NCBI GenBank assembly: GCA_024278855.1
Contig: JAJRSJ010000077.1
Span: forward strand, 1-64,000
Reading direction: 5' to 3'
Source of the DNA: Alphaproteobacteria bacterium
Lineage (GTDB): Bacteria > Pseudomonadota > Alphaproteobacteria > Caulobacterales > Maricaulaceae
Length of the DNA: 64,000 nucleotides
In this document: in pieces, positions 36,372-45,226 of the stretch
How positions within the stretch are numbered: the first letter of the stretch is position 1
Layout: every line of letters begins with the position of its first letter
Made by a program: the position numbers and the translations under genes
Notes under the pieces: generated by a model
The model's input: the letters and a program-made list of their open reading frames with translations, nothing else
The model's database searches: none
What the model was told of the DNA's origin: nothing

Positions 36372-37807
36372 ATATCTGCCTCTAGCACGTGGATCGGTTC
36401 TTCGGCCTTGCTTTCCAACCACGCTTTCAAAATCAGGTTTTGTGCGACTTGCAAACGGTAGCTTTTGCTGGCCCGCATGTCGCTAATGGGGGTGAAGTCC
36501 TTGCCAAGTGCAAGCATCGCCTTGCGCGCATTTTGTTCAGACCATGGTTGGTTTTCCAAAGCGGCTTCGGCATTTGCGGCCCGCTTGGGCGTAGCCGCCA
36601 TGCCGCCGTAAGCTATGCGCACATTGGCGCAAACCCCGTCCTTGAGGTCAAAGCTCATAGCCATACACAGGGCGGAAATATCGCTCTGGGGGCGTTTGGA
36701 AATTTTATAGGCAAAGTAATGCTGATCCGGGCCAATTTTTGGCACAATGATAGAGTGAATAAATTCTCCGGGGCGTAAATCCTGCCTGCCGTAGTCAACG
36801 AAATAATCTTCCAAAGGAATGACCCGCTCCGCCACGCCCTTTTGCAAAACAAGACTGGCTCCCGCCGCAATTAACAAAGGCGGCATATCGCCTATGGGTG
36901 AGCCGTTGGCGATATTGCCGCCGAGCGTGCCAATATTTCGGATTTGCGCGCCGCCAATCCGGCGCATAACCGTATCCATATCGGGGTAAAAAATGCCCAG
37001 TTCAGAAATTGCGTCGGCGTATTTTACGCCCGCGCCAATGATCAGGTTATCGGAAATATCAGCGATTTCATTAAGCGCGGCGATATTGCCAAGATAGATA
37101 ACCGCCTCTAGGGTTTTGTGCTACTTGGTGACCCATAGCCCGATATCAGTACCGCCTGCCAGTAATGTAGTCTTTGGATATTCGCCTAACAGTTTCGCCA
37201 GTTGGATCACCGTTTTGGGTATGAAGAACCGCTTGTCCGTGCCGTAAATATTGGCACTTAACTTGACCAGTTCGCCGTGTTGCAAGGCTTTAAGCGCCTG
37301 CGCATTGTCCGGTATTCCGGCCTCACCACCCATAGCCATTGCCGCGTCAATGATGGGGCCGTAACCTGTACATCTGCACAGATTCCCCGCCAAAGCCTCG
37401 TCTATATTGTCACGAGTACGGGGCAGATCGTCTGTCTGCAATGCGACAAGCGACATGACAATCCCGGGTGTACAAAACCCGCACTGGGAGGCGTGTTTGT
37501 CCGCCACCAGTTCCTGTATTTTGTTGGGCGTGTCTGGTGTGCCGATACCCTCTACGGTGCGCAATTCCTTGCCGTCCAGCGTGCCGATAAACAAGATGCA
37601 GGTATTGACAGCGCGGCTACGAATTTTGCCGTCAACAAGCTCGTCCAGCACCACCGTACAAGCACCGCAATCACCCTCCGCGCAACCTTCTTTGGTGCCG
37701 GTTTTCATGCGCCGCTCGCGCAAATATTGCAACACGGTCATGGTCGGGTCGAGACGACTTTCGGTGACAATTTCGCCGTCCAGTACAAATTGGATATAGT
37801 CGCGCAT
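36368..37807 (-). pseudogene. xdhA: Xanthine dehydrogenase small subunit, interrupted by in-frame TAG
   Basis: The open coding sequence would be 480 codons, but codon 229 is TAG (37121-37123). Before it: both 2Fe-2S clusters (Cys42, 47, 50, 70 and Cys109, 112, 144, 146), then the FAD domain start LAGGTDIGLWVTK. After it: the frame continues undisturbed with HKTLEAVIYLGNI, RRIGGAQIRNIGTLGGNIANGSPIGD to the end. In homologues GLWVTK is followed by Q, and TAG is one transition from CAG. Downstream reinitiation would start no earlier than the ATG at 36979. The gene otherwise looks intact, so this is a single, probably recent, lesion or an error. Confidence 0.85.
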
Positions 37808-38142
37808 TAACTACCTCGGTAAGTGGAATAGCCGTAAGCGGATAATAACAGCGGCACATGGTAATGGCGGGCCGGATCCGAAATGATGAACCGGATCGGG
37901 ATAATGTCGAGGAAGTCCGAGGTGGCTTTCAGATAATCACCGGCATGAAAATCTAGTCGGTAGGTGCCGGGTTTGAAAGCAGGGCTTTCCAAAAGCGGCG
38001 CATCCACCCGGCCATCATCATTGGTTATATGGCTTGAAATATACCGGGCTTTGCCGTCCTTTAGCGCATACAAATCTATTTTCAGTCCTGCCGCCGGAAG
38101 TCCGCTCATTGTGTCCAGCACATGTGTTGTTAATTTTGTCAT
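37807..38142 (-). CDS. hiuH: 5-hydroxyisourate hydrolase
   Basis: The transthyretin-like enzyme hydrolyses 5-hydroxyisourate, the PuuD product, to OHCU. The 111-residue length is usual. Active-site features are the N-terminal THVLD (His), the central Arg-containing [13 protein letters not shown] and the C-terminal tetrapeptide YRGS. GGGAGG lies before its ATG at 38142, the first gene of hiuH-xdhABC-puuD, and its stop overlaps the xdhA start (TAATG). It is transcribed divergently from puuE. Confidence 0.97.
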   Translation of the reverse strand: MTKLTTHVLDTMSGLPAAGLKIDLYALKDGKARYISSHITNDDGRVDAPLLESPAFKPGTYRLDFHAGDYLKATSDFLDIIPIRFIISDPARHYHVPLLLSAYGYSTYRGS

Positions 38143-38201
38143 GCTTGTCCTCCCATTGCTTCATGTGAATATGCGCTTGTGTTACGGAAACTTCAATAAA
38201 A

Positions 38202-38229
38202 TTGTGGACAGTTCGGCCCCTGTCTCACA
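38202..38229. promoter_or_regulatory. Imperfect inverted repeat in the hiuH/puuE divergent region
   Basis: TTGTGGACAG (38202-38211) and CTGTCTCACA (38220-38229) are facing half-sites (one base offset) 10 bases before the puuE ATG, between the two divergent purine operons. A GntR- or other dimeric regulator shared by both sides is plausible; no regulator gene is present in the cluster. Confidence 0.35.
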
Positions 38230-38239
38230 TTATAATTTT

Positions 38240-39145
38240 ATGTCTTATCAACGTGACCTTTCCGGCTATGGCTCCAATCCCCCCCACCCGAAATGGCCGG
38301 GCGGGGCTCGGATTGCCGTGCAGTTCGTCCTCAATTTCGAAGAAGGCGGCGAAAACTGTGTTTTGCACGGCGATAGCGGGTCGGAAAGCTTCTTGTCCGA
38401 AATCATTGGCGCGGCCCCCGTAGCAGATGCGCGGCATATGAGCATGGAAAGTCTGTATGAATACGGCTCGCGGGCTGGGGTCTGGCGGTTATTGCGTCTG
38501 TTTGAGCGTGAAGATTTACCGCTAACCATATTTGCCGTCGCCCAAGCTCTAAAGCGCTCACCCCATATGGTAGACGAATTTTTGAAACGCGGTCATGAGA
38601 TTGCGTGCCACGGGCTGAAATGGATTGACTATCAGCATGTGGATAGGGACACCGAACGGGCCCATATCGAGGAAAGTATAGAGATATTCAAATCCCTCAC
38701 CGGAGCCGCCCCCAAAGGTTGGTACACGGGCCGCACTAGCCCTAACACCCGCAATCTTGTGAGCGAATATGGTTTCTCATATGACGCGGATGATTATTCT
38801 GATGATTTACCTTTCTGGTCAAAGCAGACCACAGGCCCGCACCTTATTGTCCCCTATACGCTCGACACCAATGATATGCGCTTTTGCACCGCCCAAGGAT
38901 TTAATACCGGCCAACAGTTTTATACTTATCTAAAAGACGCCTTTGATGTTTTGTACGCCGAAGGCGAGACCGCACCGAAAATGCTGTCCATTGGCCTGCA
39001 TTGCCGCATTACCGGACGCCCGGCCCGCACGGCGGCGTTGGCGCAATTTTTGTGCTATATAAAATCCCATGACAAGGTTTGGGTAGCACGCCGCATTGAT
39101 ATTGCTGACCATTGGCGTAAAGAGTTTCCTTATGACAAAGGATGA
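38240..39145 (+). CDS. puuE: Allantoinase (polysaccharide-deacetylase fold)
   Basis: The 301-residue PuuE-type allantoinase hydrolyses allantoin to allantoate with a NodB-like fold, without the amidohydrolase metal cluster. Recognised elements: MSYQRDLSGYGSNPPHPKWP at the start, YGSRAGVWRLLRLF, HEIACHGLKWIDYQ, GWYTGRTSPNTR and DDYSDDLPFW. ATG at 38240 is the natural start; earlier frame is non-homologous. It overlaps uraD by 14 bases and leads puuE-uraD-alc. Confidence 0.95.
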   Translation: MSYQRDLSGYGSNPPHPKWPGGARIAVQFVLNFEEGGENCVLHGDSGSESFLSEIIGAAPVADARHMSMESLYEYGSRAGVWRLLRLFEREDLPLTIFAVAQALKRSPHMVDEFLKRGHEIACHGLKWIDYQHVDRDTERAHIEESIEIFKSLTGAAPKGWYTGRTSPNTRNLVSEYGFSYDADDYSDDLPFWSKQTTGPHLIVPYTLDTNDMRFCTAQGFNTGQQFYTYLKDAFDVLYAEGETAPKMLSIGLHCRITGRPARTAALAQFLCYIKSHDKVWVARRIDIADHWRKEFPYDKG

Positions 39146-39620
39146 GTTCATGATCGCGTTCGGCGGTGCATATGAGCATTCCCCTTGGGCAGCGGAGCGT
39201 GCTTTTGCCCCGGATTTGAACTCGCCGTGCTGTGTGATACCCGCCATGCGCAAAATTGTGCAGGCTGCAAGCGTTGAGGAGAAAGATGCCCTGATCAAAG
39301 CCCATCCAGACTTGGTTGGGAAATTGGCCTTGTCGGGCGAGCTAACGGCAAGTTCCACCAAAGAACAGGCCGGAGCGGGGCTTGATCAATGTAGCCCGCG
39401 TGAGCTTGCAAAATTTCAAAAATACAATACGGCCTATCAGGCCAAATTCGGGTTTCCGTTCATTGTTGCGGTCAAAGGTTTGAGCCGCAAAGATATATTG
39501 AAAACCTTTAAAAAACGCCTGAAAAACACCGAAACCCAAGAGCGCCAGACCGCACTGGAACAAATCCATAAAATAGCGGCGTTTCGTATTGAAGAATGGT
39601 TTGAAAATGACAAAACCTGA
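39132..39620 (+). CDS. uraD: OHCU decarboxylase
   Basis: UraD decarboxylates 2-oxo-4-hydroxy-4-carboxy-5-ureidoimidazoline to S-allantoin, following HiuH. The 162-residue protein has the AHPDLVGK motif (catalytic His of HPDL) and the helical pattern AKFQKYNTAYQAKFGFPFIVAVKG. Its start lies within the end of puuE and its end overlaps alc by 14 bases, so the three are translated from one mRNA. Confidence 0.95.
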   Translation: MTKDEFMIAFGGAYEHSPWAAERAFAPDLNSPCCVIPAMRKIVQAASVEEKDALIKAHPDLVGKLALSGELTASSTKEQAGAGLDQCSPRELAKFQKYNTAYQAKFGFPFIVAVKGLSRKDILKTFKKRLKNTETQERQTALEQIHKIAAFRIEEWFENDKT

Positions 39621-40620
39621 TTTCACCAATTTGACAAATTTGGCAAGGGTCCGTCTCGGGGCCGTGGTTGTCTATGCAACCGACGATTTTTTCGCCGACA
39701 AAGCCCGTTTGATCGAGCTGCAATCACCTGTGTTTATTGACGGGAAATATGACGACCACGGCAAGTGGATGGACGGTTGGGAGAGCCGCCGCAAGCGTAG
39801 CCAAGGCCACGACTTTGCCGTGATTAAGCTTGGCCGTAGCGGTATCATTAGCGGGTTTGAAGTGGACACATCCCATTTCACCGGACATTTCCCGCCCTTT
39901 GCGTCTATCGAAGTTGCCAATTCAAGCACAGAAATTCCGGACGATAATGAATGGCATGAACTGGTCGGAAAAACTGCCTTGCAGGGCAATAGCCAGCATT
40001 ATTTTGTCACCAACAACACCGAAATATGGACACATGTCCGCTTGCATATTTACCCGGACGGCGGCGTGGCGCGGCTGCGGGTGTACGGCCAAGTGCATAT
40101 GGATTGGCACAAATTTGATAAAAGCAAAACCATTGATTTGGCGGCTTTGGAATATGGGGGCCGGGCCATTTATGCCAATGATACCCATTTCGGTGTGCCG
40201 GAAAATTTAATTGCGCCGGGGGGGGGTATCAATATGGGGGATGGTTGGGAAACTTGTCGCCGTCTTGAGCGGGCCACAGATCCTGATTATTGGACGAAGG
40301 CCCATGATTTTGCAATTCTGGCATTGGCCCGTAAGGGCATGATTGAACGGGTTGTCATAGACACGGCATATTTCAAAGGCAATTTCCCGGACCGGGTTTC
40401 GGTACAAGCGGCAAATTTAAGCGGGCTACCGGACGAGGAGATTATAAAGCAATCCAAAGATTGGCCGGACTTGCTGGGTGAGCAAAAATTAGCCGCAGAC
40501 TGCGAACATGAATACGAGACTGAAATAAAAGCTCTAGGCCCAATCACCCATATTCGCCTCAATATATATCCGGACGGAGGGTTGTCGAGATTAAGGTTGT
40601 TTGGGAAGATAGCGGATTAG
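39607..40620 (+). CDS. alc: Allantoicase
   Basis: Allantoicase hydrolyses allantoate to ureidoglycolate plus urea. The 337-residue protein has the internal two-fold repeat of this family: each half has a KWMDGWESRRKR/MGDGWETCRRLER-type stretch and a jelly-roll ending HVRLHIYPDGGVARLRVYG and HIRLNIYPDGGLSRLRLFG. ATG at 39607 is inside uraD's end. A run of G at 40216-40225 is the only base-composition oddity. Confident assignment. Confidence 0.95.
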   Translation: MTKPDFTNLTNLARVRLGAVVVYATDDFFADKARLIELQSPVFIDGKYDDHGKWMDGWESRRKRSQGHDFAVIKLGRSGIISGFEVDTSHFTGHFPPFASIEVANSSTEIPDDNEWHELVGKTALQGNSQHYFVTNNTEIWTHVRLHIYPDGGVARLRVYGQVHMDWHKFDKSKTIDLAALEYGGRAIYANDTHFGVPENLIAPGGGINMGDGWETCRRLERATDPDYWTKAHDFAILALARKGMIERVVIDTAYFKGNFPDRVSVQAANLSGLPDEEIIKQSKDWPDLLGEQKLAADCEHEYETEIKALGPITHIRLNIYPDGGLSRLRLFGKIAD

Positions 40621-40629
40621 AGAATATAG

Positions 40630-41124
40630 TTAAACGCGAAACGTAATAAGCGGAGGCTCTTCCAACCTAACCTCATCACAATTATCCCCATCACCGCCTC
40701 TGTCTATGACCAGAAAATCGCTAACCTCGCCAAGCGCTAGGCTATAGTGATGCCAAGTGCCTGCATGGTAATTCACGCCCTGATTTGAGTTGGCCAAAAA
40801 CGCTTGCACCTTGCTTTCATCAAAATCACCTTTGGGGGCAACCACTACCAGATAAGGGTTGTCCGAAAGCGGCATAAACATTTGCGAAGAAAGCGGATGG
40901 CGCTCCATGATCTCTATTTTTATGGGAGTCGCTAATGGCGTGCTGCGAAAGATGTTGACCAAAGTCTGGCCATTGTTTTTTGCAACATCTATAGCGGCCA
41001 AATTGTGGTAACGTTCGGTCTGTCCGTAATTTATGGACTTGGCCGCGCCCCGTGCTTCGACCACATCACCGTACGGCGCAAAATTGGTGCTTGTGAGCGG
41101 TATTGGTGTTAGTGTACGTGTCAT
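40630..41124 (-). CDS. allA: Ureidoglycolate lyase
   Basis: AllA releases urea from ureidoglycolate to form glyoxylate, the last step of this pathway. The 164-residue cupin-like protein matches the family: LTSTNFAPYGDVVEARG, MERHPLSSQMFMPLSDNPYLVVVAP and the metal-site-like GVNYHAGTWHHYSLAL. It is convergent with alc, so it is a separate transcription unit. No clear ribosome-binding site is seen; ATG 41124 is taken. Confidence 0.93.
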   Translation of the reverse strand: MTRTLTPIPLTSTNFAPYGDVVEARGAAKSINYGQTERYHNLAAIDVAKNNGQTLVNIFRSTPLATPIKIEIMERHPLSSQMFMPLSDNPYLVVVAPKGDFDESKVQAFLANSNQGVNYHAGTWHHYSLALGEVSDFLVIDRGGDGDNCDEVRLEEPPLITFRV

Positions 41125-41162
41125 AAGCAAGACTATAGGTCTTGATTATGCTGGAGGCAAAT

Positions 41163-42827
41163 ATGTTCGGCTTTAAAGCCCGTAAAAATAAGACAAAACC
41201 CGCGGGCGGATTCTCGGCTGTTCGGGGCAATATTATTGGCAATGACACCGTGATTGCCGGGCCATTTGGGCCGCGCCAATTGATGTATGCGGATTATGTG
41301 GCCAGTGGTCGGTCTTACGGACCGATTGAAGACACCATCCGGGATCATGTCTTGCCGCTTTATGCCAACACGCATACGGAAAGCTCGACCACCGGACGCC
41401 AAAGTACGGCTTACCGGGAACAGGCGCGGCACATTATCGCGAGGTCATTAAACGCGGGCGAGGACGATGCCGTCGTATTTTGCGGCGCGGGATGTACGGG
41501 GGCTATTGACAAATTAATCGGGATTTTACGCCTGAAACTACCCCACGGCATGTCGCGTTACGGCATCAAAACCGACATTGCAGCCAAAAACCGTCCAGTC
41601 ATATTCATTGGCCCTTATGAACACCATTCAAATGATGTGCAGTGGCGCGAAACCATAGCCGATGTTATCACCATTGAAGAAACTGACGATGGTTTACTGG
41701 ATCTGGACGATCTGGAAGTGCAGCTTAAAAAATACAAAAACCGGCCCCTGAAAATTGGTAGTTTTTCTGCCGCCAGTAATGTCACCGGCATCATTACCGA
41801 TGTTCAGCCCGTGGCAAAAATCTTGCACGCCCACGGCGCTATGGCCTGTTTTGATTTTGCTGCCTCCGCACCCTACGAACCTATTGATATGAACCCGAAA
41901 GACGGCGTGGGGCTTGACGCGATTTTCATTTCCGTGCATAAATTTATCGGTGGCCCTGGCACGCCAGGCTTGCTGGTCGTCAAGGAAAAATGGGTGCAAA
42001 ACAAAACGCCGGTCATCCCGGGAGGTGGCACGGTTTCTTATGTCAGCCCCTGCGCCCAAGCTTATCTGTCCGACATTGAACACCGCGAAGAAGGAGGAAC
42101 GCCGGACATTGTCGGGGCTATTCGCGCCGGGCTAGTGTTTGATTTACGCGAGAAAGTCGGGGTGCAAAAAATATCAGACCACGAGCATAAATTTGCCAAA
42201 ACGGCTCTTGCCCGTTGGGGCAAGCACAAAAACATCCAGATACTTGGCTCCAATACGGCTAAGCGTTTGCCGATATTTTCGTTCCTCATTCGTAGCGGCG
42301 AAGATAAATATCTTCATTTTAATTTCGTCGTCGCACTCTTAAACGATTTGTTTGGCATACAATCGAGAGGTGGCTGTTCCTGCGCCGGGCCATATGGCCA
42401 TAGGTTGTTGGACATAGATCTAAAAACATCCGAAGAATACGAAGCGGTTATCGCCACGGGGGTGGAGATTTTGAAGCCGGGCTGGGTGCGGGTTGGGTTT
42501 AACTATCTTTATTCGGGTGAGGACGCGGAGATGCTATTGTCCGCCGTGGAATGGATCGCCGATAACGGTAAAAAAATGCTGCCCTATTACGGCTTTGACA
42601 GCACTACGGGCGTATGGAGCCATACAAAATCCGGCACAATATCCCTCAGTAATTTAACCGCCCCCGACCAAGCTATCTCTGGGAAGTCTGCGCCAGACAG
42701 CTTGCAAACACTAATCCAGTTTGCCGACCAATATGCAAGCGTCAAGCCAGAAATCTGCGCCAAACCCGGATGCTGTGTTCTAGACACAACCCCCGAACAT
42801 TTGCGTTGGTTTAGCCTTCCGGGTTGA
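41163..42827 (+). CDS. Class V aminotransferase / cysteine-desulfurase-like PLP enzyme
   Basis: The 554-residue protein has a fold type I PLP domain. The PLP lysine is about 260 in SVHKFIGGPGTPGLL; a Cys in GGCSCAGPYGH (about 404) sits where cysteine desulfurases have their active-site loop, so either sulfur transfer or transamination is possible. A C-terminal extension of about 110 residues carries CAKPGCCVLD. ATG at 41163 is preceded by GGAGG at the ideal spacing, better than the ATG at 41148 or the TTG at 41142. It sits beside the purine genes, but no reaction in that pathway clearly needs it. It overlaps the ABC gene by 17 bases at the 3' end. Confidence 0.82.
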   Translation: MFGFKARKNKTKPAGGFSAVRGNIIGNDTVIAGPFGPRQLMYADYVASGRSYGPIEDTIRDHVLPLYANTHTESSTTGRQSTAYREQARHIIARSLNAGEDDAVVFCGAGCTGAIDKLIGILRLKLPHGMSRYGIKTDIAAKNRPVIFIGPYEHHSNDVQWRETIADVITIEETDDGLLDLDDLEVQLKKYKNRPLKIGSFSAASNVTGIITDVQPVAKILHAHGAMACFDFAASAPYEPIDMNPKDGVGLDAIFISVHKFIGGPGTPGLLVVKEKWVQNKTPVIPGGGTVSYVSPCAQAYLSDIEHREEGGTPDIVGAIRAGLVFDLREKVGVQKISDHEHKFAKTALARWGKHKNIQILGSNTAKRLPIFSFLIRSGEDKYLHFNFVVALLNDLFGIQSRGGCSCAGPYGHRLLDIDLKTSEEYEAVIATGVEILKPGWVRVGFNYLYSGEDAEMLLSAVEWIADNGKKMLPYYGFDSTTGVWSHTKSGTISLSNLTAPDQAISGKSAPDSLQTLIQFADQYASVKPEICAKPGCCVLDTTPEHLRWFSLPG

Positions 42828-44700
42828 ACTGCAACTCGGCTAGTCTTGCGTAAAGACCGTCTCGTTTTATCAGCTCATTATGTGTGCCTTGGTCTACTAT
42901 TTGTCCGTCTTCCAGGACGATTATTCTGTCCGCTTTTTTTACGGTGGCCAGGCGGTGGGCGATGACCAATGTGGTTCTGTCTTTGGACAAAGCCGCGAAA
43001 GCATTTTGCACGGCCCGTTCGCTTTCGGCGTCAAGGGCCGAGGTGGCTTCGTCGAGGAGCAAGACGGGCGCGTCGCGCAATATGGCGCGGGCGATGGCGA
43101 TGCGTTGTTGTTGCCCACCTGACAAGGTCATAGCTTTCTCGCCCAAATCGGTTTGGTAGCCGTCCGGGAGTTTCATGATAAAATCATGAGCGAAAGCGGA
43201 TTTGGCGGCGGTCATAACCTCTTCGTCGCTGGCACCCACCCGGCCGTAGCGAATATTGTCCATGGCCGAACCGGAGAATAACGGCGTGGCTTGTTGGACG
43301 AATGCAAATTGTTGGCGCAGGGTTTTGGGGGCTAAATCTGTAATGGGGATACCGTCAATTTTTATCTGGCCGGACTGGGGGTCATAAAACCTGAGCAGCA
43401 GTTGAAACATAGTGGTTTTGCCAGCCCCGGACGGGCCAACCAATGCCACGGTTTCGCCGGGCATAACCGACATATTTATAGCGTTCAAAGCCTTTTCGTC
43501 TTGGCGGGTCGGGTAGGAAAATGTCATATTTTCCACATCAATCCGCCCGTCAGCTTTGTTCATTGGAACGGGGTTTTCGGGCGCGGTAATCGACGGGACT
43601 TCACCCAATAATTCTATGATTCGCTCACTAGCTCCGGCGGCGCGCAGCAAGTCGGCCCAGGTGGTAATGACGAATCCAAAATTCATCATCAGCATAAGGG
43701 CGAGGAGAGAAAATTGGCCAATATCACCATAGCTCATTTCCCCTGCCGCCGCAGCACTGGCCCCGTACCACAAGACGGCAATTATGCCGGTTTGACCAAT
43801 GCCAAAGGTGACAAAATTCATAATGGAGCGCACACCTAGCCTGCTTTTATTAGACTTAAAAGTATTTTGCGCGGCTTCGGAAAATCGCGCCCGCTCCGTG
43901 TCTTCTTGGGTAAATGCCTGTACGGTTTGTATGGAGGACAACGCTTCCACCGCACGTGAGGAGGCGGTGGCTAGATTGTCTTGCCCTTCGCGGGAAAGCC
44001 TTTGGATGCGCCGGCCAAACAAAATCACGGGTATGACAATCAGCGGGCCAACGCCGAGCACCATAAGTGTTAATTTCCAGCTTACGAGCAACATAATAAC
44101 CAGTGCGCCAATACCCCCCACCAAGGAACGCAGCGCGATGCTCATGCTTGAGCCAACCACCGTTTCGATCAACATACTGTCAGTGGTTAGTCTGGAAACA
44201 ACTTCGCCCGTTCGTATGCGCTCAAAAAACGCCGGGCTTAGCCGCGTAATATGGTTGTATAAAGTCGTACGCAAATCGGTGACAACATGCTGGCCCAAAA
44301 CGCTAATAGTGTAGAATCTTGCTGCGCCAAATATTGCGCTTAAAAGGGTAATGCCAATGAAGATCAAAAAATACACACCGGCACTGCCCCCACTCCCATT
44401 GCCTATATCGGTAATGGGTATTTGCGCACAGATTTTAGCATTGCTGCCGGCGTTGTTAAAGCCGCAATCTATCATGAATTTAAAGGCATAGGTCAGCAGC
44501 AGACCTGTAATTGACGCTGCGAACAGAAAGAACACAAACAGGGATAGCAAGAGCGGGTACCGGGTAATAAATGGCCAAATTTTCCGCAGGGGTTTAAGGC
44601 TTCGGGATTTCTTGCGGTGGGCTTTGTCGCGCTGCATGTTTTGCGATAAATTGGCCCCGGCACTGCGGTCTAAATCATTTGTGTTTGGTGATGTTCTCAT
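42811..44700 (-). CDS. MsbA-like ABC exporter (fused permease and ATPase)
   Basis: The 629-residue half-transporter has an N-terminal six-helix transmembrane domain (about 55-340) and a C-terminal ATPase. The ATPase has Walker A GPSGAGKTT, signature LSGGQQQRIAIARA, Walker B VLLLDEATSALD and the His of IAHRLATV. It resembles lipid/multidrug exporters of the MsbA group; the substrate is unknown. The N-terminal ~45 residues are charged and Ser/Arg-rich. AGAGAGGG precedes the ATG at 44700. Confidence 0.88.
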   Translation of the reverse strand: MRTSPNTNDLDRSAGANLSQNMQRDKAHRKKSRSLKPLRKIWPFITRYPLLLSLFVFFLFAASITGLLLTYAFKFMIDCGFNNAGSNAKICAQIPITDIGNGSGGSAGVYFLIFIGITLLSAIFGAARFYTISVLGQHVVTDLRTTLYNHITRLSPAFFERIRTGEVVSRLTTDSMLIETVVGSSMSIALRSLVGGIGALVIMLLVSWKLTLMVLGVGPLIVIPVILFGRRIQRLSREGQDNLATASSRAVEALSSIQTVQAFTQEDTERARFSEAAQNTFKSNKSRLGVRSIMNFVTFGIGQTGIIAVLWYGASAAAAGEMSYGDIGQFSLLALMLMMNFGFVITTWADLLRAAGASERIIELLGEVPSITAPENPVPMNKADGRIDVENMTFSYPTRQDEKALNAINMSVMPGETVALVGPSGAGKTTMFQLLLRFYDPQSGQIKIDGIPITDLAPKTLRQQFAFVQQATPLFSGSAMDNIRYGRVGASDEEVMTAAKSAFAHDFIMKLPDGYQTDLGEKAMTLSGGQQQRIAIARAILRDAPVLLLDEATSALDAESERAVQNAFAALSKDRTTLVIAHRLATVKKADRIIVLEDGQIVDQGTHNELIKRDGLYARLAELQFNPEG

Positions 44701-44754
44701 ATGCCCTCTCTAAGGTGGAGACAAACAAGTGCAAGTCTTAATCGCGCACAGCAT

Positions 44755-45225
44755 TTATTCAGGTTTGCCGGATACGCGATCAGATCCGCGCATCAGTGCG
44801 GCGCGGTGGCAAATAACCACCAGTGCATTATCCTGATTATAGGCACGGTGGACGAACGTCACAATGCCTTGACCGGGCCGGGATTTACTGGCGCGTTTTG
44901 CGGCCACTTCGGTGGTCACATGAATGGTGTCGCCGTGAAATACGGGGTGGGGGAATTTGGTGTCGCTCATGCCGAGATTACCCACCGTGGTGCCGAGCGT
45001 GGTATCGCTGACCGATATACCTATCGTCAACCCAAGGGTAAAAATGCTATTGACCAAGGGTTTGCCAAATTCGGTGTTTTTTGCAAATTCGTGATCTATG
45101 TGGAGGGGTTGCGGGTTTAAGGTCATGTTGGAGAACAGCATATTGTCGCTCTCGGTTATCGTGCGGCGCAGCTCATGTTTAAACACATGCCCGACCTCAA
45201 ATTCTTCAAAATATAATCCGGCCAT
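44755..45225 (-). CDS. MaoC-family dehydratase (mesaconyl-CoA hydratase-like)
   Basis: The hotdog-fold protein of 156 residues has the MaoC pattern: ITESDNMLFSNMTLNPQPLHIDHEFAKNTEFGKPLVNS carries the Asp/His hydratase pair, and GLTIGISVSDTTLGTTVGNLG the rest of the pocket. Similar proteins hydrate mesaconyl-CoA or other 2-enoyl-CoA esters. ATG 45225 lies one base after the ubiX stop. No acyl-CoA pathway genes adjoin, so the substrate is unknown. Confidence 0.82.
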   Translation of the reverse strand: MAGLYFEEFEVGHVFKHELRRTITESDNMLFSNMTLNPQPLHIDHEFAKNTEFGKPLVNSIFTLGLTIGISVSDTTLGTTVGNLGMSDTKFPHPVFHGDTIHVTTEVAAKRASKSRPGQGIVTFVHRAYNQDNALVVICHRAALMRGSDRVSGKPE

Positions 45226-45226
45226 T

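Noticed and set aside
28345-37807. Reassigned TAG/TAA (Gln) genetic code, suggested by rpoN and xdhA
   Set aside because: Many genes in the window end normally at TAA or TAG with family-typical lengths, so these codons are still stops; two isolated lesions are the simpler reading.
38231-38236. TATAAT as a -10 box for puuE
   Set aside because: It is too close to the puuE ATG to place the transcription start before the start codon, and there is no -35 match at the right spacing.
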